Shown here piece after piece: positions 9,684-19,134 of a stretch of 64,000 nt of DNA. The notes under the pieces are model-generated. The model saw only the letters and a program-made list of their open reading frames with translations, was not told the origin of the DNA and did not search any database. The DNA comes from Paraurantiacibacter namhicola (lineage in GTDB: Bacteria; Pseudomonadota; Alphaproteobacteria; Sphingomonadales; Sphingomonadaceae), in the NCBI RefSeq assembly GCF_001687545.1, contig NZ_CP016545.1:1473001-1537000 (forward strand). Direction: 5' to 3'. How positions within the stretch are numbered: position 1 is the stretch's first letter; every line of letters starts with the position of its first letter. A program made the translations under genes and the position numbers.

Positions 9684-10331
9684 ATGAAGAGTGTGGTCGC
9701 GGCAATCGCTGCTCCCATGATGCTGGGCGCCGCCCAGCCGGCTTTCGCGCAGGACGCAGGCACCGGTGACGTGGCCGAGGCCGAAGCGGAGGAGGACTTC
9801 TCCGTTCCCGTGCCGGAAACCGTGGTGCAGCCGCGCCTGGTGACCGCCGCCGATCCGGACAGTGTGCGCGATGCGCTGCTGTCCGCCGGATTTCCGGCGA
9901 CAATGGACACGGACAGCGTGGGCGATCCCATGGTCCGCACCGAAATGGGCGGCTACAAAGCGCGCATCATGTTCTATGGCTGTGACGAGGAGACCAACAC
10001 CGGCTGCGACAGCCTGCAGTTCGTGGTGGGGCTCGACCGGGAAAGCCCGATGCCGCTGCCGATCCTGAACGAACTTTCGAAGGAATGGCGCTACATCTCG
10101 ATTTACCTCGACGAGGAGGGCGATCCCTTCTTCAACTGGGACATCGTGACGGGTGACGGGCTGGCCACCAGCATCTTCCTCGATTCCGTGCGCCGTTTTT
10201 CCGACAATGTCGCCGCCGCGGCCGAGCGGGTGTTCGAAGAGGAACGCGACAGTGCCATCGACCTGACGCCGGAGGCGGGTGAGGAGCCGCTGGCGGCGTT
10301 GCATCGCAGTGCACTGCAGGGCACCGCGTGA
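9684..10331 (+). CDS. secreted YbjN-domain protein
   Basis: 215 aa from ATG 9684, preceded by GGGGAG. Residues 1-22 are a signal peptide (AQPAFAQ cleavage). After an acidic linker comes a YbjN-like fold (residues ~50-175): a helix, beta strands with GGYKARIMFYGCDEE, then LPILNELSKEWRYISIYLDEEGD-type helix-strand. YbjN domains resemble type III secretion chaperones and have no catalytic role. The C-terminus is acidic. Its stop overlaps the start of the following protease gene by 4 nt (GTGA), so it is translationally linked to the RimK cassette; a functional link is unknown. Confidence 0.8.
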   Translation: MKSVVAAIAAPMMLGAAQPAFAQDAGTGDVAEAEAEEDFSVPVPETVVQPRLVTAADPDSVRDALLSAGFPATMDTDSVGDPMVRTEMGGYKARIMFYGCDEETNTGCDSLQFVVGLDRESPMPLPILNELSKEWRYISIYLDEEGDPFFNWDIVTGDGLATSIFLDSVRRFSDNVAAAAERVFEEERDSAIDLTPEAGEEPLAALHRSALQGTA

Positions 10332-10786
10332 AGCCTGTGAAAACCCTCACGATGGTGGGCTGGCGAGAGCTGGTCGACCTGCCGGAGCTCGGCATCAGGG
10401 GGCTGCCAGCAAAGATCGATACCGGCGCGCGCACCAGCTCGCTCCACGCCGAGGTGCTGGAGACCTTCGAGCGGGACGGTGAAAGGTACGTCCGCTTCGC
10501 CATCGAGCACGGCGACCACGTAAGGCAGGTCTGCGAGGCCGTGCATGTGGACGTGCGCGGCATAACCAGCTCTAATGGCGAGACGCAGGACCGCTACGTC
10601 ATCAAGACGCCGCTGCGGATCGGCGATACGGAATTCCGCGCAGAAATCAGCCTGGCCGACCGGGGGAGCATGAAGTTCCCGATGCTGGTCGGCCGGTCTT
10701 CATTGCGGCGACATTTCGCCGTGGACAGTGGCCATAGCTGGCTGCAATCGCCGCGCCCGACCGCGCGGACCAAAACCAGATCCTAA
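10328..10786 (+). CDS. rimB: RimK-associated retropepsin-like protease (RimB type)
   Basis: 152 aa, GTG start overlapping the previous stop. It belongs to the family labelled ATP-dependent zinc protease (Zn_protease, DUF785), a retropepsin-like single domain. The active-site motif is [13 protein letters not shown] near residues 32-44, with the partner segment [15 protein letters not shown] near 118-132. These proteins are nearly always encoded next to rimK; in Pseudomonas RimB is reported to trim poly-glutamate tails added by RimK to ribosomal protein S6. Placed 10 bp before rimK. It starts an operon of writer, eraser and deacylase. Confidence 0.88.
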   Translation: MKPVKTLTMVGWRELVDLPELGIRGLPAKIDTGARTSSLHAEVLETFERDGERYVRFAIEHGDHVRQVCEAVHVDVRGITSSNGETQDRYVIKTPLRIGDTEFRAEISLADRGSMKFPMLVGRSSLRRHFAVDSGHSWLQSPRPTARTKTRS

Positions 10787-10796
10787 GGTATTTCTC

Positions 10797-11702
10797 ATGA
10801 AAATCGCCATGCTCGCCCGCAACCCGAACCTCTATTCGCACAAGCGACTGGTCGAGGCAGCCGAGGCGCGCGGCCACACGCTGGACATCCTCAACACCAC
10901 GCGCTGCACGGTGAATATCGCCAGCCACCGGCCAACGGTGATGTACAAGGGTGAGACGCTGAGCGGTTACGAGGCGGTGATCCCGCGCATCGGGGCATCC
11001 ATCACGGCCTATGGCCTTGCCGTGCTGCGCCAGTTCGAGATGGGCGGCGTCTGGCCGCTGAATGAAAGCGTGGCCATCGGCCGCAGCCGCGACAAGCTGC
11101 GCTCCACCCAGATCATGGCGAAATACGGCCTCGGCCTGCCGCTGACGGCCTATGCCAACGATCCCAAGCAGGCGGAACAGATCATCAAGGCGGTCAATGG
11201 CCCGCCGGTGGTCATCAAGCTGCTGGAAGGCACGCAGGGCATCGGCGTGGTGCTGGCGGAAACGCTGAAAGGCGGCGCCTCCATCATCGAGGCATTCCGA
11301 GGTGCCAACATCGCCATCATGGTGCAGGAATTCATCAAGGAAGCCGGCGGCAGTGACATTCGCTGCCTGGTGGTGGGCGGCAAGGTAGTCGCAGCCATGA
11401 AGCGGCAGGGCGCGGAAGGCGAATTCCGTTCCAACCTGCACCGCGGCGGCAGTGCGCAATTGATCAAGATCACGCCTGAAGAACGCAGCACGGCGGTGCG
11501 CGCCGCCAAGGCCATGGGCCTGAATGTCTGCGGCGTGGACCTGCTGCGCTCCAACCACGGGCCGGTCATCATGGAGGTCAATTCCTCCCCCGGCCTCGAA
11601 GGCATCGAGAACGCCACCGGCAAGGACATCGCCGGGCAGATCATCGAATTCATCGAAGGCAATGCGAAGTCCGGCAAGACTAAGACCCGTGGCAAGGGCT
11701 AA
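10797..11702 (+). CDS. rimK: ATP-grasp ligase RimK (S6-glutamate ligase family)
   Basis: 301 aa from ATG 10797. RimK adds glutamates to the C-terminus of ribosomal protein S6 and can make free poly-glutamate. The N-terminal preATP-grasp domain (residues 1-95) is followed by the ATP-grasp fold: [16 protein letters not shown] (~140-155), [27 protein letters not shown] (~175-200), and the metal site [14 protein letters not shown] (~258-271). All key motifs are intact. It lies between a rimB-type protease and an AspA/AstE-like gene that overlaps its stop. The expected substrate gene rpsF lies about 4 kb away in this window. Confidence 0.95.
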   Translation: MKIAMLARNPNLYSHKRLVEAAEARGHTLDILNTTRCTVNIASHRPTVMYKGETLSGYEAVIPRIGASITAYGLAVLRQFEMGGVWPLNESVAIGRSRDKLRSTQIMAKYGLGLPLTAYANDPKQAEQIIKAVNGPPVVIKLLEGTQGIGVVLAETLKGGASIIEAFRGANIAIMVQEFIKEAGGSDIRCLVVGGKVVAAMKRQGAEGEFRSNLHRGGSAQLIKITPEERSTAVRAAKAMGLNVCGVDLLRSNHGPVIMEVNSSPGLEGIENATGKDIAGQIIEFIEGNAKSGKTKTRGKG

Positions 11703-12744
11703 GCCTGAGGGCAGGGCGCCCTTCGAATTCGGCGGTGAGAGCGTGCCCGCTGGCCAGTCCGCCACGATCGACCTGCCCATAAGCAGGCTATCCACGCGCA
11801 CGGAAATCAACATGCCCGTGCGCGTGCTGCACGGCACGAAGCCCGGGCCCACGCTGTTCGTGAGCGCCGCCATCCACGGCAACGAGATCGTTGGCGTGGA
11901 GATGATCCGGCGGCTGCTGAAGAATGTCTCCGCAAAACGGCTGGCCGGCACGCTGCTGTGTGTGCCGGTGGTCAATGCCTTCGGCTTCACCTCGCACAGC
12001 CGGTACCTGCCCGATGGGCGCGACCTCAACCGGGTGTTCCCCGGCAGCGCCAGGGGTTCGCTCGCCGCGCAGCTCGCCCATGTCTTCACCGAGGAGATCA
12101 TCAAGCGCTGCGATTACGGGATAGACCTGCACTCCGCCGGCCTGAACCGCGAAAACCTGCCGCAGATCCGCTACAGCCCCGATAACGAGGCCGCATCTGT
12201 GCTGGCCGAAGCCTTCGGCGCACCGGCCATCATCACCTCACCGCTCAGGCCCGGTTCGCTGCGGCAGACGGCGGATGACAATGGCTGCACCATGATCCTG
12301 ATGGAATCGGGCGAAGCGCTTCGCTTCGACGAATTCGCCATCCGCGTCGGCGTGCGCGGCATATTGCGCGTGATGGCCCACCTTGAGATGGGCGTGCGCA
12401 AGCAGTCCGCCGTTGCCGCCACTCCGGTTCGCAGTGACGGCAGCCGCTGGGTCCGGGCGGAGGAAGGCGGCATCTTCCGCGCCATCCGCAAGACCGGCGA
12501 CATGGTGCTGGAGAACACGCAGATCGGCTACATCAGCGATCCCTTCGGTGATGAGGATATCCCCGTCATCGCCCCGCTGACCGGCCTGATCATCGGGCGC
12601 AGCGTGATGCCCGTGGTCAACCAGGGCGACGCGCTGATGCACATCGCGCGCGTCATGCGCCCCGGCACCGCCGACGCCCGCCTGACGGCGATCGAGGAGG
12701 CGGCGTTCGACGATCCATTGTTCGATGAGGATGAGGTGCTTTAG
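11689..12744 (+). CDS. succinylglutamate desuccinylase/aspartoacylase family zinc hydrolase
   Basis: About 351 aa from GTG 11689, overlapping rimK by 14 nt. The frame is open further upstream, but that part is the shadow of rimK. AspA/AstE fold: zinc ligands in [10 protein letters not shown] (~residues 62-71) and GIDLHSAG (~145-152), and the C-terminal beta-domain with [12 protein letters not shown]. Family members release an acyl group or amino acid from an amide. The position in a rimB-rimK operon suggests a role in processing glutamate conjugates, which is inference only. Such three-gene cassettes occur in many proteobacteria. Confidence 0.88.
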   Translation: MARAKPEGRAPFEFGGESVPAGQSATIDLPISRLSTRTEINMPVRVLHGTKPGPTLFVSAAIHGNEIVGVEMIRRLLKNVSAKRLAGTLLCVPVVNAFGFTSHSRYLPDGRDLNRVFPGSARGSLAAQLAHVFTEEIIKRCDYGIDLHSAGLNRENLPQIRYSPDNEAASVLAEAFGAPAIITSPLRPGSLRQTADDNGCTMILMESGEALRFDEFAIRVGVRGILRVMAHLEMGVRKQSAVAATPVRSDGSRWVRAEEGGIFRAIRKTGDMVLENTQIGYISDPFGDEDIPVIAPLTGLIIGRSVMPVVNQGDALMHIARVMRPGTADARLTAIEEAAFDDPLFDEDEVL

Positions 12745-12822
12745 GGGGAGAGGGAGGCCGGGACCTTGGCCGGCCAAACAGATTTTGGTGGCAGGCATCT
12801 TTGAAAGGCCACGCTAAGCGTC

Positions 12823-13323
12823 ATGCAGGATTTCGTCGCATACAACAGCCGTTGGCGCTTGGCATTGCTGACTTGTTTGTCCGCTGCTTTTGTTGCCCTT
12901 GGACTCTACCTGGCAGGTGCTTTCGGAGAAATTTCCACGAGCCGCTATTCGCCAGCGCTTCTTTTCGCCGTTGGCTGGGCTGCCATTCTCTTTTTCACAC
13001 TGACCGCTTGCGATGCGATCATGAGGATCTTCAGTCTCAAGCCACGTTTGGTTATCGGCGCGGAAGGGATCATCTGGTCCGCATTGTCCGACGAGCCGTT
13101 ACCATGGCCGGAGATCCGAGGTGTCACGACTTCGAAATCAGGAGGTCAAAAATACATCATTCTTTATCTCCACAACCCCGGAAGTTTTTCTGGAGTCGGA
13201 ATTGCGGGGCTGCTCGATAGGGCGAACAGATTGCTGACGGGGGGCGACGTCTTGATATCGACAGCTGGCACAAATCGTAGCTTCGACGAAGCTATGTCGG
13301 CCATTGAGCGATACCGCCCCTAG
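12823..13323 (+). CDS. membrane protein of the STM3941 type, unknown function
   Basis: 166 aa. Two N-terminal transmembrane helices (~residues 12-30 and 42-62) are followed by a cytoplasmic PH-like beta domain (GAEGIIWSALSDEPLPWPEIRG, then KYIILYLHNPG). This layout, with SRWRLALL at the start, matches my memory of the STM3941 family, which has no known function. It appears monocistronic, 78 bp after the RimK cassette, and converges with amn. Codon use is slightly less GC-rich than its neighbours. Confidence 0.7.
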   Translation: MQDFVAYNSRWRLALLTCLSAAFVALGLYLAGAFGEISTSRYSPALLFAVGWAAILFFTLTACDAIMRIFSLKPRLVIGAEGIIWSALSDEPLPWPEIRGVTTSKSGGQKYIILYLHNPGSFSGVGIAGLLDRANRLLTGGDVLISTAGTNRSFDEAMSAIERYRP

Positions 13324-13375
13324 ACAGCGAAGCGCGACGCTGTCTCCGGCAACATCGCAGCTGACAAGATGACAC

Positions 13376-14812
13376 CTACCTAAACGGCGGCTCGTTAAAC
13401 GCCCGCAGCTTGCGTGAATGCAGGCGGTCGCCTTCAGCGCGCAGTTTTTCGCAGGCGACGATGCCCATTTGCAGGTGGGCGGCGATGGCTTCCTCGTAGA
13501 ACTGGTTGGCCTGTCCGGGCAGCTTGATCTCGCCGTGGAGCGGCTTGTCCGAGACGCATAGCAGCGTGCCGTAGGGGACGCGGAAGCGGTAGCCTTGGGC
13601 GGCGACCGTGGCGCTTTCCATTTCGATGGCGATGGCGCGGCTCTGGCTGAAGCGGCGGGCGCTGGCGGTGTAGAGCAGCTCCCAATTGCGGTCGTCGGTG
13701 GTCACCACCGTGCCGGTGCGCAGGCGCTTCTTCAGGTTTGCGCCCTGCGTGCCGGAAACTTCCTCCGCCGCGCCAGCCAGCGCCTGCTGGACTTCCGCGA
13801 TCGGCGGGATGGGGATTTCGGGTGGCAGGACGCTGTCGAGCACGTGGTCGTCACGCAGGTATGCGTGGGCGAGCACGAAGTCGCCGATCTTCTGGCTGGC
13901 GCGCAGGCCCCCGCAATGGCCGATCATCAGCCAGGCTTCGGGGCGCAGCACGGCGAGGTGGTCGCAGATCGTCTTGGCGTTGGATGGGCCGACGCCGATG
14001 TTGACCAGCGTGATGCCGCTGCCGTCCTCTCGCACGAGGTGGTAAGCCGGCATCTGGTGACGCCGCCATGCCGTATCGGACAATTGCAGCCGCGCATTCT
14101 GGGTGGTCGTATCGATGCTGAGGCCGCCTGCACCCTCCAGCCGGACGTAGCCATTGCTGCCGATTTGCGCGGCAGCCCAATCAACGAATTCATCGACATA
14201 GCGGTGATAGTTCGTAAACAGGACGAACTTCTGGAAATGGCGCGTATCCGTGCCGGTGTAATGGGCCAGGCGGGCGAGCGAATAATCCGTGCGCAGGCCG
14301 TCGAACAGGCTCAATGGCATGGGCGTATCGGGCAGGGCGAAGTCCACGCCGTCCGCCAGCTCGTCCCCGATCAGGGCGAGGTCCGTGCTGGGGAAGTACT
14401 CCGCCAGCTGCTGGGGGCTGACGCCGCCCATGGCCGCGCCCTGCGACCCGTCGATCACGTAGGGGAAGGGGATTTCCTGCCGCGAGCGGCCGACGTCCAG
14501 CTCCACCTCGTAATCCTCGGCGATCAGCTCCAGCTGCTCGCGAAGATACGGCTCGAACAGGGCGGGCCGGGTGATGGTGGTGAGGTATGTGCCGGACTGC
14601 TCCAGCCGCCCGAAGGCACGGCTGCGGTCGGCGGGTGCGCCCTTGCCGGAGAAGACCAGCCGCAATTCGGGGTAGCAGTAGATGCCATCCTCGCGCTGGC
14701 GCGCGGTCGGCGTGCTGCCATCCTGCGCATAGGCGGCGATATCGTTGCGGAGGCGGGTTACAGCTGCATCATAGATGGCCTGCAGCTCGGCCAATGTCTC
14801 ATCGATTGTCAT
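13376..14812 (-). CDS. amn: AMP nucleosidase
   Basis: 478 aa, ATG start at 14812. It cleaves AMP to adenine and ribose 5-phosphate. The N-terminal AMN domain (~1-165) is followed by the nucleoside-phosphorylase-like catalytic domain, with SNAKTICDHLAVLRP and WLMIGHCGGLR (~290-325) and the conserved Glu-containing AIEMESATVAAQGYRF (~400-415). Full length and intact. The nearest gene upstream on this strand is rplI, but a hairpin terminator and a repeat separate them, so amn probably has its own promoter. Confidence 0.95.
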   Translation of the reverse strand: MTIDETLAELQAIYDAAVTRLRNDIAAYAQDGSTPTARQREDGIYCYPELRLVFSGKGAPADRSRAFGRLEQSGTYLTTITRPALFEPYLREQLELIAEDYEVELDVGRSRQEIPFPYVIDGSQGAAMGGVSPQQLAEYFPSTDLALIGDELADGVDFALPDTPMPLSLFDGLRTDYSLARLAHYTGTDTRHFQKFVLFTNYHRYVDEFVDWAAAQIGSNGYVRLEGAGGLSIDTTTQNARLQLSDTAWRRHQMPAYHLVREDGSGITLVNIGVGPSNAKTICDHLAVLRPEAWLMIGHCGGLRASQKIGDFVLAHAYLRDDHVLDSVLPPEIPIPPIAEVQQALAGAAEEVSGTQGANLKKRLRTGTVVTTDDRNWELLYTASARRFSQSRAIAIEMESATVAAQGYRFRVPYGTLLCVSDKPLHGEIKLPGQANQFYEEAIAAHLQMGIVACEKLRAEGDRLHSRKLRAFNEPPFR

Positions 14813-14875
14813 CGCAGGCAGCTAGCGCATAGATGATGACATTTCAAAGGCAGAGATGCCGGATAGCAAATGAAA

Positions 14876-14917
14876 GGGGCGCGAAAGCCGCAGCCTTCGC
14901 GCCCCTTTTTCATTTGG
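14876..14917. terminator. bidirectional terminator between rplI and amn
   Basis: GGGGCGCGAA pairs perfectly with TTCGCGCCCC around a short loop. T-rich tracts follow on both sides: TTTTT on the plus strand, and TTTCATTT when read leftward. In the leftward direction it would end the rpsF-rpsR-rplI transcript. Confidence 0.8.
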
Positions 14918-14919
14918 CA

Positions 14920-14996
14920 TGAGTTCCAGCGAAGGCTGGGACCTCGTCCAATCTTGCACCAGGCCGGTTGAGACCCCGGCCTGCGCAGGGGCTCAC
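14920..14996. repeat. dispersed double-palindrome repeat, copy A
   Basis: Two palindromic arms (CCAGCGAAGGCTGG and ACCCCGGCCTGCGCAGGGG) flank a centre with CCAGGCCGGTTGAG. The same arrangement and central words occur in copy B at 19135-19215. It looks like a REP/BIME-type intergenic repeat. It has no coding content. Confidence 0.7.
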
Positions 14997-15010
14997 GACT
15001 GGCCGCAGGA

Positions 15011-15673
15011 TCAGGCCTGCTCTTCGCCTTCGTCGGAAGCGCCTTCGGCAGCTTCGTCGGCCTGCTCTTCAACACCTTCCGGGTTTTCAAGCATGTCGGC
15101 GGGGATTTCGCCCGGCTCCAGCGTGGGATCGCGCTGCTGCGTTGCGGCAGCTTCTTCGATCTCGCGCTGTTCGTCTTCGAAGATCTGGGCGAGGACGTCG
15201 ACGCCCTGGCTCTGCAGTTCGGCTTCATCGTCGGAGCGGGCGACATTCGCCTTCACCGTAACGCTGACTTCCGGGTGCAGGGCCACGGTCACTTCGTGCA
15301 TGCCGATCGTCTTGATCGGGCTGCCCATGATGACCTGCTTCTTGTCGACTTCGTGGCCCTTCTCGGAAAGGCCTGCAACGATGTCGCGAACGTTGACGGA
15401 ACCGTACAGCTGGCCGGCATTGGAGGAAGCGCGGATCAGCACGACTTCCGTGCCGTCCACCTTCTCGCCAGCCTTTTCGGCTTCGCCGCGACGTTCCGCG
15501 TTTTCTTTTTCAAGACGGTCGCGATTGGCTTCGAAGACCTTCTTGTTCGCCTCGTTGGCGCGCAGGGCCTTCTTGTTCGGAAGCAGGAAGTTACGGGCGT
15601 AGCCGTCCTTCACGGTGACCACGTCGCCGATGCTGCCGAGATTGCCGATCCGTTCGAGGAGGATGATATCCAT
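15011..15673 (-). CDS. rplI: 50S ribosomal protein bL9 with long acidic C-terminal tail
   Basis: 220 aa, against about 150 in most bacteria. The N-terminal rRNA-binding domain [32 protein letters not shown] is textbook bL9; the connecting helix and C-terminal domain end near residue 148. The remaining ~70 residues are Glu/Asp/Ala-rich ([13 protein letters not shown], then [18 protein letters not shown]) and probably disordered. Last gene of the rpsF-rpsR-rplI operon, 13 bp after rpsR, with AAGGGGAC as ribosome site. Confidence 0.97.
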   Translation of the reverse strand: MDIILLERIGNLGSIGDVVTVKDGYARNFLLPNKKALRANEANKKVFEANRDRLEKENAERRGEAEKAGEKVDGTEVVLIRASSNAGQLYGSVNVRDIVAGLSEKGHEVDKKQVIMGSPIKTIGMHEVTVALHPEVSVTVKANVARSDDEAELQSQGVDVLAQIFEDEQREIEEAAATQQRDPTLEPGEIPADMLENPEGVEEQADEAAEGASDEGEEQA

Positions 15674-15686
15674 GTCTCTTGTCCCC

Positions 15687-15911
15687 TTACTTCACGATGT
15701 AGGGCAGCAGGCCCACGTGACGTGCGCGCTTGATGGCCTTGGCCAGCTCGCGCTGCTTCTTGGCCGAAACCGCGGTGATGCGGCTGGGCACGATCTTGCC
15801 ACGCTCGGACATGAAGCCCTGCAGCAGGCGCGTGTCCTTGTAATCGATCTTCGGCGCGTCGGCACCGGAGAACGGGCAGGACTTGCGGCGGCGGAAAAAC
15901 GGGCGGGCCAT
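15687..15911 (-). CDS. rpsR: 30S ribosomal protein bS18
   Basis: 74 aa, normal length. It binds S6 and 16S rRNA in the platform of the small subunit. [12 protein letters not shown] and the core [26 protein letters not shown] are diagnostic. Its ATG overlaps the rpsF stop by one base (TGATG), so translation is coupled, as expected for partners forming the S6-S18 heterodimer. Confidence 0.98.
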   Translation of the reverse strand: MARPFFRRRKSCPFSGADAPKIDYKDTRLLQGFMSERGKIVPSRITAVSAKKQRELAKAIKRARHVGLLPYIVK

Positions 15912-16276
15912 CAGTTACGCTCCTCACGGTCGGACCGGCGCTTCTTGTCGCGGTCGTTCTTGCGCATCATGACGGACGGGCCGTCTTCATGCTCGTCCAC
16001 GGCGATGGTCAGCCAGCGGATCACGTCTTCGCTCAGGCGGTTCTGACGCTCAAGCTCCTGCACCAGGGCGCCGGGGCCCTCGATGTTGAGCAGGACGAAG
16101 TGTGCCTTGCGGTTACGGTCGATCTTGTATGCGAGGTTCTTGAGGCCCCAGGTCTCGGTCTTCACGACCTTGCCGTCCATCTTCTCCACGGTTTCCGTGG
16201 CGGCGGCGGCAAGCGCGTCGACCTGAGACTGGCTCAGATCCTGACGCGCGAGGAAAACATGCTCGTAAAGAGCCAT
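15911..16276 (-). CDS. rpsF: 30S ribosomal protein bS6
   Basis: 121 aa from ATG 16276, chosen because AAGGAAG lies 6-7 nt upstream and the protein then begins [15 protein letters not shown]; an upstream in-frame ATG would add only MKRKRD. Core S6 fold is intact. The tail after residue ~100 is highly charged and ends REERN. It does not end in glutamates, as the E. coli RimK substrate does. First gene of the rpsF-rpsR-rplI operon. The ~200-bp leader to the divergent DUF808 gene holds the promoter and a GC-rich stretch that could be the S6:S18 autoregulatory site, which I cannot confirm. Confidence 0.97.
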   Translation of the reverse strand: MALYEHVFLARQDLSQSQVDALAAAATETVEKMDGKVVKTETWGLKNLAYKIDRNRKAHFVLLNIEGPGALVQELERQNRLSEDVIRWLTIAVDEHEDGPSVMMRKNDRDKKRRSDREERN

Positions 16277-16476
16277 GTCGCGCTTCCTTTTCATTTCATG
16301 GCCGATCGCTGGCTGATCCGCACGATTGCGGGGCCCCTCCGGCTTTCTTTAAGTTTCCACAGAGGGCCGTCGCCCCCTGCGGAAGCGGCGCACATAGCGG
16401 GGATGGCGAGGAATGCAAGCCTTGTGCAGCCGGAACGGGCAGGGCACGGGCCGGTTGAGGCCAAAAGGAGTTTTGC

Positions 16477-17427
16477 ATGCCCGGTGGACTGACTGCACTT
16501 TTGGACGACGTGGCGGTGATTGCCCGCACGGCGGCCGCCAGCATAGACGACGTCGCCGTGGCCGCCAGCAAGGCAGGCTCCAAGACGGCGGGCGTGGTGA
16601 TCGACGATGCGGCTGTCACTCCCAGCTATGTCACCGGGCTTTCCCCAGCGCGCGAGCTGCCGCTGATCTGGAACATCACCAAGGGCAGTTTCAAGAACAA
16701 GCTGCTGTTCCTGCTACCGGGCGCGCTGCTGCTGAGCGAGTTCCTGCCAGGCGCCATTGTCTTCGTGCTGATGCTGGGCGGGCTCTACCTGTCCTATGAA
16801 GGCGCGGAAAAGGTCATCGAGAAGCTGGGCGGCGAGAAACACGGCAAGACGCTGGAAGACGAGATCGAGGACCCCGCCGCCTTCGAGAAGGAGCGCACGA
16901 GCGGGGCAATCCGCACCGACCTGATCCTGTCCGCCGAGATCATGGCCATCACACTGAACGAGGTTGCCGCCGAAACATTGGTGACCCGCGCAGCCGTGCT
17001 GGCGCTGGTGGGCATTGCGGTGACAGTATTCGTCTATGGCGCGGTCGCCCTGATCGTGAAGATGGACGATGTGGGCCTGCACCTGACGGAGAAAGCCTCC
17101 AGCGCGGCGCAGGCGGTGGGCCGGTTCCTGCTGAAAGCCATGCCGCTGCTGCTCACGTTCCTGAGCTTCATCGGGACCATCGCGATGCTGTGGGTCGGCG
17201 GCGGTATCCTGCTGCACGGGATGCACGAGCTGGGGATCGACGGGCTGTACAAATATGCACACGATATCGAGCACGCGGTCGAGACGGTCGGCGGCGGCTT
17301 CTTCGGCTGGCTGACCTTTGCCGCCCTATCGGCTCTGTTCGCCCTGATCGTGGGCGGGATCATCGTGTTCATCCTGCACAAGGTGTTCAAGATGGGTCAC
17401 GGCCCGGGAGATGCGGAGGCTCACTGA
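16477..17427 (+). CDS. DUF808 (YedI family) inner membrane protein
   Basis: 316 aa with AAAAGGAG before ATG 16477. The start MPGGLTALLDDVAVIARTAA and the PGALLLSEFLPGAIVFVLMLGGLYLSYEGAEK segment are diagnostic of DUF808. There are five or six transmembrane helices: two near residues 75-105, three between ~165 and 250, one at the C-terminus. Function unknown. It is convergent with, and overlaps by 7 bp, the small zinc-ribbon gene. Confidence 0.92.
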   Translation: MPGGLTALLDDVAVIARTAAASIDDVAVAASKAGSKTAGVVIDDAAVTPSYVTGLSPARELPLIWNITKGSFKNKLLFLLPGALLLSEFLPGAIVFVLMLGGLYLSYEGAEKVIEKLGGEKHGKTLEDEIEDPAAFEKERTSGAIRTDLILSAEIMAITLNEVAAETLVTRAAVLALVGIAVTVFVYGAVALIVKMDDVGLHLTEKASSAAQAVGRFLLKAMPLLLTFLSFIGTIAMLWVGGGILLHGMHELGIDGLYKYAHDIEHAVETVGGGFFGWLTFAALSALFALIVGGIIVFILHKVFKMGHGPGDAEAH

Positions 17428-17699
17428 TCCTTCTGGGTCAGGTCCAGCTCGCACTTGCTGCAGGTGCTGTTGGGCCAGGGCATCGGCAGCCAGCCGTGCC
17501 AGAACAGGTTGCTGCCGCAGCGCGGGCAATTGTAGCGGGCCGAGCGCCTGTTCGCGATGATGAGGGCCACCGCCACGACGGCGAATGCTATGCTGGAGTG
17601 GCCCACGATCCGCTCGACTGCGATCACGAAGAGCACACCCATCGCCAGAATGCCGAACATGGTCAGCGCGTGGCGGCGAGCGTCTTCGTAGATTTTCAT
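17421..17699 (-). CDS. small membrane protein with zinc ribbon, 92 aa
   Basis: Start at ATG 17699, overlapping the stop of the Mur ligase gene by 4 nt (ATGA), so it is coupled to it. Two transmembrane helices (~residues 13-29 and 34-50) are followed by a zinc ribbon with two Cys pairs, CPRC near 58-61 and CSKC near 80-83. No function can be assigned. The tight coupling suggests a role beside the peptidoglycan-recycling ligase. Confidence 0.75.
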   Translation of the reverse strand: MKIYEDARRHALTMFGILAMGVLFVIAVERIVGHSSIAFAVVAVALIIANRRSARYNCPRCGSNLFWHGWLPMPWPNSTCSKCELDLTQKDQ

Positions 17700-19123
17700 G
17701 CCAGCTTCTCCAGCAACCCCTTCGCAAAGCCTGTCAGCGTGTCGTCGCGTGCGCCCATCACCACCACGCGGTCGCCGGGCTGGGCGATGCTGGCGATGTG
17801 CTCGCCGCATTCCTCGCGGGTGGGGAGGTGCCTGGCCTTGCCGCCGGCATCCTCGATCATGGAAATGATGCGCTCCGTTCCCTCGCTGCGGTCCACCGTG
17901 CCGCCGAAATAGACCGGGTCGCACATAACTGTGATGTCACCGTCACCCAGTTCGCTGGCGAAGGTCTGGGCGAGTTCGTGGCCCATCTGCCGCAAGGGGC
18001 CGTATCCGTGCGGCTGGAAGAAGGCGATCACGCGGCCGGGATGGGCCTTCAGCGTGCGCAGCGTGGCGGCGCATTTTTCCGGGTTGTGGCCGAAATCGTC
18101 GATCACCGTGATTCCGCTCGCGCTGGTGCCCACGATATCGAAACGGCGGGCGAGGCCGGTGAAGCTGCCAAGCGCCTTGACGGCGAATTCTGTCGGCACG
18201 CCTGCGGCCACTGCTCCGGCGATGGCGGCAAGTGCGTTGGACAGATTGTGCCGCCCCGGCATGGCAAGGGTCAGCGCGTGCTCGCTGCCATCGTGGCGGT
18301 CCACCACAAGGGCCGCCTGCCGCAGCGGGCTTTCGGCCACCGAACCCGGCACTACGCCGATCTGCGCCTTGTCCTGCTCCAGCCCGAAGGTGATGACATC
18401 CTTGGCGCGCGGCAGCAGGGCCAGCGCCTCCGGATCGTCGGCATTGATCGCGGCGATGCGGCTGCGGGCGAGGAAGTCGCCGAACAATTCGCGCAGCTCC
18501 TCCATGCTCTTGTGGTCGAGGCTGACATTCAGCAGCACGCCCACGGCGGGGCGGTAAAGCGCGATGGAGCCATCGCTTTCGTCCACTTCGCTCACGTAAA
18601 TGCTGCGGCTGCCGACCACGGCGCTGGCAAAGGGGCGATCGTCGGAGACGAAGTTCTTCATCACTGCGCCGTTCATGATCGTCGGCTCGCGGCCCGCCGC
18701 CTGCAGGATCCAGCCGAGCATGCCGGTCACCGTGCTCTTGCCGCTGGTCCCGGCGATGCCGATGCCTGCGCCGCTGGTGTTGAACAGGATGGAATTGAGC
18801 TCGGCCCGCGTCAGGCGCAGGCAGCCAAGTTCCTTCGCACGGGCGGCGTCGGGCACGCTGTCCTCCACTGCTGCGCTGGCGACAAAGACCTGTTCAGCCC
18901 GCGTGACGCCACTGCCGTCCTGCTGGAAAAGGCCGAAGCCCTGCCGCTCCAGCGCGGCGAATTTTTCGGGCGTTCGGCCCTGGTCGAAGCTGCGGTCGCT
19001 GCCTGCGACTTCGCCGCCAAGCCCTTTCAGGATCTGGGCGAGCGGCAGCATGCCGGATCCGCCGATGCCGCAGAAGAAGAAGGGGCGGGCGAGAAGTTCG
19101 TCCGGAGTGGGAAATTCGGTCAT
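17696..19123 (-). CDS. mpl: Mur ligase family protein, probably Mpl (murein tripeptide ligase)
   Basis: 475 aa. N-terminal UDP-binding domain with FFFCGIGGSGMLPLA; ATP-binding central domain with GIAGTSGKSTVTGML (~residues 115-129); C-terminal ligase domain with VIDDFGHNPEKCAATL. It is of the MurC/Mpl branch. I favour Mpl, which joins recycled L-Ala-D-Glu-mDAP tripeptide to UDP-MurNAc, because an LD-carboxypeptidase, which makes that tripeptide, is encoded divergently next door. MurC itself would be expected in a division and cell wall cluster, which is not here. Motif-level distinction between the two is not possible by eye. Confidence 0.8.
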   Translation of the reverse strand: MTEFPTPDELLARPFFFCGIGGSGMLPLAQILKGLGGEVAGSDRSFDQGRTPEKFAALERQGFGLFQQDGSGVTRAEQVFVASAAVEDSVPDAARAKELGCLRLTRAELNSILFNTSGAGIGIAGTSGKSTVTGMLGWILQAAGREPTIMNGAVMKNFVSDDRPFASAVVGSRSIYVSEVDESDGSIALYRPAVGVLLNVSLDHKSMEELRELFGDFLARSRIAAINADDPEALALLPRAKDVITFGLEQDKAQIGVVPGSVAESPLRQAALVVDRHDGSEHALTLAMPGRHNLSNALAAIAGAVAAGVPTEFAVKALGSFTGLARRFDIVGTSASGITVIDDFGHNPEKCAATLRTLKAHPGRVIAFFQPHGYGPLRQMGHELAQTFASELGDGDITVMCDPVYFGGTVDRSEGTERIISMIEDAGGKARHLPTREECGEHIASIAQPGDRVVVMGARDDTLTGFAKGLLEKLA

Positions 19124-19134
19124 GCAATTCTCTC

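Noticed and set aside
16277-16476. S6:S18 autoregulatory RNA in the rpsF leader
   Set aside because: A GC-rich stretch is present, but I could not draw the specific bulged stem with confidence.
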